Source of the DNA: Phanerochaete sordida
Lineage: Eukaryota > Basidiomycota > Agaricomycetes > Polyporales > Phanerochaetaceae
Reading direction: 5' to 3'
Length of the DNA: 64,000 nt
Assembly (NCBI GenBank): GCA_019973155.2
Contig: BPQB01000049.1
Location: forward strand, 182,779 to 246,778
The notes beneath the pieces were generated by a model, which saw only the letters and a program-made list of their open reading frames with translations, did no database searches and was not told the DNA's origin. Below, in pieces: positions 57,557-64,000 of this stretch (position 1 is the first letter of the stretch; every line of letters begins with the position of its first letter). The position numbers and the translations under genes are program-made.

Positions 57557-58239
57557 TTAAAACATGCGCCACATGCTAGAACTGCTAGAAGCAGTCAAGA
57601 GCTGGAAGGCCTCCGCAGTCAGCTGCAACTCCGGATGGGCTTTGACCGTATCGAGGTTCTCGAGGACCGTGGACTTGAACGTGATGTTCTTGCGGTGTCG
57701 CGCACTCAGCACGACTTCACTGGGCTTGAACATCGGGGGTACGATGCCTGTGGCCTCGAAACGGCTTTTGACGTGTTCGATGATGGGCGCAATGGGCATG
57801 ATCTGCCTGCTCGAGTTGGCGAAGATGTAGAAGGGGAGCGCCTCCAGCTCTTTATCGCTCAGCGAGTAGAACTTCTTCGCTGGAAAGTGGGCGGCCTTGG
57901 TTAGAAACACAGCAAAGCATCAAACGAGCCCTCGTTCTCACCCTCACTCTTGTAGAGGCACTAGTAGAGCAACATGAGTCAGTATGTTGCCACGTAACGT
58001 CGTTCAGCACCTACCTGAGTGCCATCCGGTAGGAGCGTGCCGCGCCTCTCGTCCTCGCCCTTCCACTTCTGGAGCGAGTCCTCCCACTGCTTGCGCTTCT
58101 CCTTCTGCTCCTTGCGCGCGGCGGCCTCCTCCTTCTTCGCGGCCTTCTCCTCCGCGGTGAGCACGACGCGCGGCCGCGTGGGCTTGGGCTTAGGGGCCGG
58201 CTCGTCGAAGGCGCAGCGTCCTCGCGGTACTCGGGGCAT
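57557..58239 (-). CDS. small basic coiled-coil protein, function unknown
   Basis: Three exons. Exon 1 from ATG 58239 reads MPRVPRGRCAFDEPAPKPKP, then a Lys/Glu/Ala coiled coil (AEEKAAKKEEAAARKEQKEK) and WEDSLQKWKGEDERRGTLLP. A short second exon reads CLYK. The third exon is best joined at the TTTCCAG acceptor, which gives KKFYSLSDKELEALPFYIFA, PIAPIIEHVKSRFEATGIVP and MFKPSEVVLSARHRKNITFK, ending SSSMWRMF. The alternative acceptor at CCAAGG would put the next codons out of frame. The second half vaguely recalls the C-terminal half of XPA-type proteins, but the zinc finger is absent, so I leave it unnamed. An in-frame upstream ATG at 58314 gives a longer but unlikely N-terminus. Confidence 0.6.
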
Positions 58240-59557
58240 TGTGTGGCGGGGCGGGTGGACGAGGGTGACTGTGCGAAGGCGGTGGTCGTTCGTGTTGAAA
58301 AAGTTCCAGCGCACTTTGGCGAGATGAAAATGCTGTGACCTTTGTCATTTGCGATTAGTCTTCGCAATGCGCGACGGATTAACCTGTTCGACGCAGCGTG
58401 CGCGCCTAACGCAAAGCTGAGCGTTGAGCGTAGCTAAGCCGCTGCGGGGCCACACCATGGAACTTCCCCTAGAGCGAGGATAGGATGTCAAATGAACGTG
58501 TAAATCAAATCTCTACGGAATTATGAGGACTGATAGTGAATCTGAGGAGATTCCGGGCCGTGGTTTACTATATTCAGATGCGATACTACAACAGCCTTGT
58601 GGCGCACCGGTTCCGGCGCGCAAGGAGGCATCGCAGTTATTCGATAGGTAGCGATGTATCAAGTGAATCAACATTTTACGGCTAAAGTAATTAGTTAGCA
58701 TGTCTGCAAGTCAAGCAGAGTCAGCATAAGCGATGTCGGGAGAAGAAACAGCTTGCAGTACAACCTGGGAAAGTTCAGGCTCCAGGCCTTCAGGAGCTAT
58801 ACTAGTCAAATGCTGAGCATGTGGCAGCTCTCATTGTGTAAGGATCGCACTATCAGCGGGTCAGAACCTAGTCAAATATTGCTATTGAGCACAATTATGT
58901 CAGCAGCATGCTTTGTTGGAGCCATGATTGTTCGCATGCTGCTTGCTTTTGCCACACTGCTTAAAGCCTGAGACATCCCGCGAGTATAGGAAAACCAGCG
59001 GAGTATTGACGAAAAGAAGCATGAGTGTACACACATAGATAATCTACGGATCAAGACGTATGCGTCGACTCGTCTTCATCCCCGCGACGAAAAGCTCGTT
59101 CACGCCCATCCATGCATCAAGGGTTGCGCATAGCGCATCGACATTCGCAATTCCACATCATTGTCACACGAGATCGGACCCGTTTGTGCGTGATGTGTGC
59201 AAAAACAAATCGATAAGATCCAGAGTGTGTCTAGGAAACAAACATGAGGAGAAGACGTGCTAGCTACTGTGGCATTAAGTATGGTACGCATGAAAGTCCG
59301 CTCGCCTTCCACCAGGGTAAACACCAAAGAAAAGGGACAGCAGCTAGCCATAATGAAACAAACAGACCGCCCCAAGCCTCCAAAGGGCGGGCCTCCGCTC
59401 CTCTCCCAGAGGGCACTCCGGACCCCGAGAAGAGACAGGCGGCACCGCAGGCGTGCGCGCAGCACGCCGCGGGGCGCGCGCGCCGAGTTTTCGAAACGAA
59501 AGTGTATAGGGCGCAGGGGCTCGGTGACGCGTGGTGTGCGCGGGCGCAGGGGCGTGC
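58240..59557. other. AT-richer intergenic region without a gene
   Basis: About 1.3 kb. From about 58470 to 59350 the base composition is visibly more AT-rich than the rest of the window. Open frames are all under 75 codons and motif-free. The last 200 bp turns GC-rich and belongs to the 3' flank of the DUF6534 gene. It could hold a decayed element; no terminal repeats were recognised. Confidence 0.45.
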
Positions 59558-61536
59558 TCAGAACTCGGCCTTGACGGGGTGCGCCTCCTGGAATTGGACG
59601 AAGCGTGAGTTCGGCCGCGTGGGCGTTTGTGCTTCAAGCTCGACCACACTTACGCGGTCGCGGTCGTTGATGACGTCCTTGCGGATGTCGATGCGGACGC
59701 CGCCCTGCGGGTGCGTCAGCGGGGGCGTGGGATGCGGAGGGGCAGGGGCACGCACATTGACGTCGACCGTCCCCCGGCTCTCCTGGCTCGTGAAGTTGAG
59801 CGGAATCGAGTTCGTGTTGTCGTTGAACTTGCCCTTGAGGTGTTTCCGCGCGTTCAGCCTGCAGGATGTCAGCCTACGCAAGCGCGAAACGGCGAAACTT
59901 AGACTCACATGGCCAGGACAGAGTTGGCATAGACTGGTGTTATGAGCGGCAGATGTTGTAAGCGTGAATGCCTTCGAGAAACAAGTGACAGGCTCACGCT
60001 TCGAGAGGATCTCAACCATGCCGCCGAACGCCAGGCTGCCATTGAGGAAGTTGAACTGAACGACGATCAGGACACCCGCTCCGCACATATACGGGAGGCA
60101 CGCACCATGAACAGGGCCGTGATGGAGCAGCACCTAAAAATGGCGCGAGGTGAGCAACGCGATGCGGCCGCACGGGAGCGGAGATCCTCACATGGTGATC
60201 GCGCCGGTGTTGATGGAGTAGAACATCATGCGCTGCATGATGTGCTGCGTCCTACGGGGAATCAGCGGCCCATTAGAACTCGTGAGGGTCCGATGTGGGG
60301 TCGCGCGACGCACCGGCGGAAGCTCGTCTTCTGTTTGTGCAGGTAGTACGTGAGCAGGAGGGTGACAAGGATGTCGACCATGGCGGAGAGCACAAGGCCG
60401 CTGTCGGTCGTGGTCTGAGAGGGATGCGTGAGTGAAGTGGGCCTCCGTGTCGAGAACTGGTGAGACGCACTCTGGACGACTGCTGTGCGTGGAACTCGAC
60501 CCAGGTGTCGTACTTCTTGCTGTCCAGAGGTCAGCTGCGTCCTGCCACTGTCTCAACCAGAAGACATACAGGAACACGGCGGTCGCTGGAGCAAGCCGTT
60601 AGCTCACAGTCCATATCCTATGAGGCGAAGTACGTACCGAAACCGATGGCTGTTAAGGGCCAGGTCCCTCTGTTCAGCAGCTTTCTTTCAGAACGCCTTG
60701 TGTGCACGTACCAACGCGGGCGAGCAGCAGAATCGACTGCAAGAATGTTTAGCTGCGCATCGGGAAAGGCAGATGGAAAGCTTACAGGAACCCCGGCGAC
60801 GATCCAGTTCTTGCCACTCACTAGTTCGACATGTCAGCATCGATTTGCCTGTTCGACGCATCGTAGTGCTCACAGGCCCAAAGACGGTAGATAAAGTATC
60901 TGTGGCCGTGGTTTAGTAATCACTTGGGCTGGATTGCGCTGGATACTCACCCTTGTGATGCTCCCGCTATGGTCACTTCTGCATAAATCGATGCCTTCCC
61001 GATAGAGATCCATCAGCTACGCCAGCCGTCTCGATCTCTCCTGAACTCACAGCAGCACTCCTACTCTAGACATCAGATTCCGTGCAGGATGCAAAAAGAG
61101 GTGTACTCACCATACGATGATCGTCGCGTTCAGCGGCGCCCCGATGTCCTCTATGAAATACGTGTAGAGCATGTGCATACAGAATACAGTATGGAGCAGC
61201 TCGAACAACCTGCACACAAGAAGCATGAGGCTACTGGAGTCGAAAGGTAGCAAACGAGTACGCACCATAGTACTAACACAAATATGCGCAAGCTGGTCGC
61301 ATCGTTCTGGTACGTGAACCAGTACGCATAGACCTGCGCCGTAAAAATACCGAAAAATCTGGGAAAGCCCGCACGTCATTGGCACATCGCACCACGGCGC
61401 GCAGCGGGGCGGGCACGCACATTAATGCAACACAAACGAGGATAAGGAGCGGACTGAGGAGAGTCTTGATCGACTCGACGGCGGCTTCCATCATGGCCTG
61501 CGCCTGGGCGGCGGAAGCGGCGCTGCTGGCGTCCAT
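59558..61536 (-). CDS. seven-helix integral membrane protein, DUF6534-type
   Basis: Basidiomycete-expanded membrane family of unknown function, sometimes suggested to be receptor-like. The start at 61536 reads MDASSAASAAQAQAMMEAAV, followed by IKTLLSPLLILVCVALM. Later exons give RIFVLVLWLFELLHTVFCMH, MLYTYFIEDIGAPLNATII, SGKNWIVAGVPV, SAMVDILVTLLLTYYLHKQK and TSFRRTQHIMQRMMFYSINT-GAITM. The last helix region is close to NFLNGSLAFGGMVEILSKR. After VYANSVLAMLNARKHLKGKF comes a cytosolic tail rich in Pro/Asp (VRAPAPPHPTPP, DVINDRDRVSVVELEAQ) ending HPVKAEF. The LNARKHL and SINTG blocks match the family. Roughly eight exons are needed and several of the small ones I could not place exactly. Ligand and role are unknown. 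Confidence 0.8.
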
Positions 61537-64000
61537 GACGGGGCACGGGGGAGGGGAGGGGGCTTTGCGGCCGGGGCGCAGGCCCCCGCACCTTATCACT
61601 GGGCTGGTCCGCGGGCAGAGGCGCCGGGGTGTGCACCGCGGGGTGCACGCCTGGGCGCGCGCCGTCGCTAGGGAGGACGCCGCATCAGCTGATGCCACAA
61701 CAGAGCCCGGCCTGGGGCGCGCAGAAAAACTCGGAGGCAGAACCTCCCTGGCCCTCTCGTCCCCCGGCCGCGGCGTGTGCCATCAGAGCGTAGAGTCGCG
61801 TCCACGCCCGCAATGCAGTCTGCGATCGCCCGCGGTGGGCTGCCCCTTCCGATCTGGAAACCGCGCGCGGTGCGGACGGATCGTCGAGCGCGCCGCGGAT
61901 AGCAAAGCGCAGCCAAGGCCCTTGTGGCGTCGGCACAGGCACGTGGCGTGCGACCGTTCGGCTGCGCAAGTCCGATGAGCAGAAGGCCGCGCACATTCTC
62001 GTCGACGTTGGCAGCAGCAGCGCTGACATTGCAAGCCTGCTGTGAGAGCGTCGGCGCGCCAGGTCTGCTGCAGACCGTGTGTGATCTCTGTGACAACCAG
62101 GCGCAGCGGTGGGAACGCGCGACGCCTGCTGATGGAGCACGAGGAGCGCTGATAAGCATGACGGTGTCGGAAGTCTCGGACGGACAGAAAATTTTACCAC
62201 ATTTCTCCAGTTCCCTCCGGAGGACCTCCTGGGTCCATCATCGGGGGCACAAAGTTTACACGGCTAACAGAAATGCATTTCGAAGTGTTGGGAGGTGCGC
62301 GCGACCGACCGCGCATGTCTCAGCAATACAGATGCGTCCACTCGCTGACGGTCGAGACGCAGTCGAGAGGCGGTTGCATCTTCTGGATAATCTTCCCTTG
62401 CCTCGCTGTGTAGCCAGACCCAGTTGCATAGGATGCGTTGGTCGCGACGAGCGTGTGTACACAGGCCGCCCAGATGTAGTAAGGCACGCCGATGTGAAGG
62501 AAGCTCTTCACACCGCAATTAACCGTTGTCGCCGCGGTGAGAAGGGTTACCCCAGAGGACTGTGCCTGTCAGCTCGGAACATAAATGACGCAAAAACGAT
62601 CACACACACCTTCCGGGCCTTGCGCGAATCCTGCGAAGCCTGCGGTGGCTTCGCACGGACAAGTGGACATGTCTGCACAGCATCTGCTGAACGCGATCGG
62701 CGCAGTCTGCCTCCCTGTCTCCAGTTTAGCTTCCGTCGACGCGACGCAACGACGCCGTAGTGCGCGGCGCAGCGCGCACGGCACGGGGCCGCGTCTGGAC
62801 GACAGGGTGCCGTGCGCGCGGACTAGGCTGGTAGCCAGGGAGGTGTTTCGTGCGTCCGAGTGCGCCGAGATTGGGGAGAGATCATTACGAAGTAGGGCCC
62901 CATGCGCCGCTTCTAGCGTCACGCGCTGCCCAACTATGGCCAAATGGGCCAAGTCCGCCGTGCCCGCTAGCACGCGGCGTAGCGACAGAGGGAGGTGCGG
63001 TGGTGCGACGCGCGAGGGTTCGCCGGGCGGCGCGCTCGCGTGCATGCGGTGGGAGCGGTGGGTCGCGGGCCGTGTCCAGGACGTGCTGGTGTTCGCGCTC
63101 GTTCGCACATGGAGCTGTTGCGTTTGTCTTCTGATGTCGTTGCCTGCAGTGCGGAAAGGCTGGACTCCGGGGGATCCCCTCAAAAATTGAGACATGGCAA
63201 GCTGATGCGCCGAAGTCAAAGTTAGTCCGTTCGTTGCATGCCGTACAGACTCTCGGACGTACTCAAGCGCACCGTGTCAAGGTTTTCCCGCCTTATTGTC
63301 TTCGCCCAGGACCCTTTGCATTGCGTAGTGGTATAGCGACATCTCGCCATCCTTGGCGGGCGAAAATCTGCGAAGCGATCAGCGAGAGCCAGGTCCAGCT
63401 TCGACTAGACGCGGCTTGCGAGGGCTTGCGTGTCAACGGCCATGCGGCGTAGTGCTGTCATGCCTTCAGGGTATGCTTGACATAGGAAAAGAAGGATAGA
63501 GTGACGCGCAGAGGAGCTAGGAGTCGTGCAGCGTGCGTCCAGTCCATGACGAGCGATAGACGTTGAATGGGGTGTTCAATGAAAGCTTCGATTATGTATG
63601 GTATGTGCTTGCATAATACAACATGCTGTTCAAGTTGGGCCTGACGCACAGCGCGAAATGAGAAATTCGTGGCAGTCTAAACATACCAGGATCCCTGACT
63701 CCCTGAGTCCCCAAAAACCCACGTCATACAGCTCTCTTGCCCTCCAGCCCTCTGTCTGCTATCCTTCCTCATACAACCCAGCTGCGAACACCGTCTTGCA
63801 GAGCCGCGTACCTTCATTGGCGTGTCGCCGCGCGCCAACGGTATGCAGAGCCTGCAGGAGCCAGCCAGAGAAGATGTAGGGTTTCGGGTCGCTCTCTAGT
63901 CTCGTGTGTTCCTCCTTTGCTTACTCGTCTACGATTACTCCCCTGCATTCCTATCACCCAAAAGGCCTCCCTCGTCGGGAGGCGCCTAGCTCTCAGTCTG
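61537..64000. other. terminal region without a defensible gene
   Basis: About 2.4 kb. The first few hundred bases are the promoter of the DUF6534 gene. Frames of 200-280 codons on both strands (61924-62760 plus, 62569-63219 minus) overlap, are Arg/Ala/Ser-rich and carry no family motif. From about 63690 the plus strand becomes pyrimidine-rich (CCTCCAGCCCTCTGTCTGC and on), which looks like the promoter and leader of a gene starting beyond the window. Confidence 0.45.
63965..63983. repeat. short GC hairpin
   Basis: GCCTCCC and GGGAGGC form a 7-bp stem with a five-base loop (TCGTC). It lies in the presumed leader of a gene off the right edge. Function unknown. Confidence 0.5.

Noticed and set aside
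57557..58239. XPA DNA-repair protein
   Set aside because: The C-terminal part is only loosely similar and the zinc finger is missing.
62320..62511. 63-codon minus-strand frame beginning MKSFLHIG as a small secreted protein
   Set aside because: The hydrophobic start is short and interrupted, and there is no TATA box or partner exon.
61924..62760. 278-codon plus-strand frame as a gene
   Set aside because: No conserved motif, low-complexity composition, overlaps another long frame on the minus strand.
62569..63219. 216-codon minus-strand frame as a gene
   Set aside because: Ser/Arg/Ala-rich with no family pattern, no promoter or intron signals supporting it.
1..64000. tRNA genes, CRISPR arrays, insertion sequences or intact transposons
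   Set aside because: Scanning for B-box-like GGTTCGA motifs, regular repeats, transposase or reverse transcriptase motifs gave nothing convincing.

Overview
This window is nuclear DNA from a filamentous basidiomycete, most likely an Agaricomycete of the Polyporales type. The evidence is compact GC-rich genes cut by many 45-70 nt GT-AG introns, short intergenic gaps, TATA boxes close to start codons, and families typical of this group: a fungal CSL factor, a fungal BTB protein with an acidic insert, a DUF6534-type membrane protein and small secreted proteins with a WSGG-PP core. The species is inferred, not shown. All exon structures were read by eye from splice signals and protein-family continuity.

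Layout. 1-2716 holds the 3' part of a CSL (RBPJ-like) transcription factor, followed by a small membrane protein (2999-3714) and a BTB/POZ protein on the minus strand (3914-5962). 6643-11706 has two related, probably mitochondrial proteins sharing a YxxYHFSG motif. Between them lie a short-chain dehydrogenase and a small Ala/Pro-rich gene. 12242-14500 is a heme-less sulfite-oxidase-type molybdoenzyme. 14774-15613 is an unrecognised gene. 16016-18440 is Mediator subunit 1, 18962-21547 a CNNM/Mam3-type protein, and 22134-24918 a PDK1-type kinase with a C-terminal PH domain. The next genes are on the minus strand: acetolactate synthase regulatory subunit (25360-26541) and bleomycin hydrolase (26838-28603).

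28604-33895 is the accessory part. It contains a tandem pair of small secreted protein genes (29506-30133 and 30913-31548) lying in a roughly 0.8 kb duplication, then about 2.3 kb of GC-rich DNA with no gene I can defend. Housekeeping genes resume with a Ser/Pro-rich protein (33896-36389), a Gyp5/EVI5-type RabGAP (37603-40506), an ABC1/ADCK-family mitochondrial kinase-like protein (40770-43163) and the coactivator SUB1/PC4 (minus, 43225-43886). SUB1 is divergent from a 12 kb HUWE1/TOM1 HECT ubiquitin ligase (44188-56075). Two conserved unknown genes and a seven-helix DUF6534-type membrane protein follow on the minus strand. The last 2.4 kb shows no defensible gene.

The genes do not form a metabolic cluster or a mobile island. 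Most act separately in transcription (CSL, MED1, SUB1), signalling (PDK1), protein turnover (HUWE1, BLH1), membrane traffic (RabGAP) and mitochondria (ILV6, the ABC1 protein, the two YHFSG proteins). I found no defence island, CRISPR array, intact transposon or RNA gene. The points most worth checking are a shared splice-phase conflict in the two secreted-protein paralogs, three genes whose catalytic-motif codon is split by an intron, and a 15-nt terminal exon in bleomycin hydrolase.
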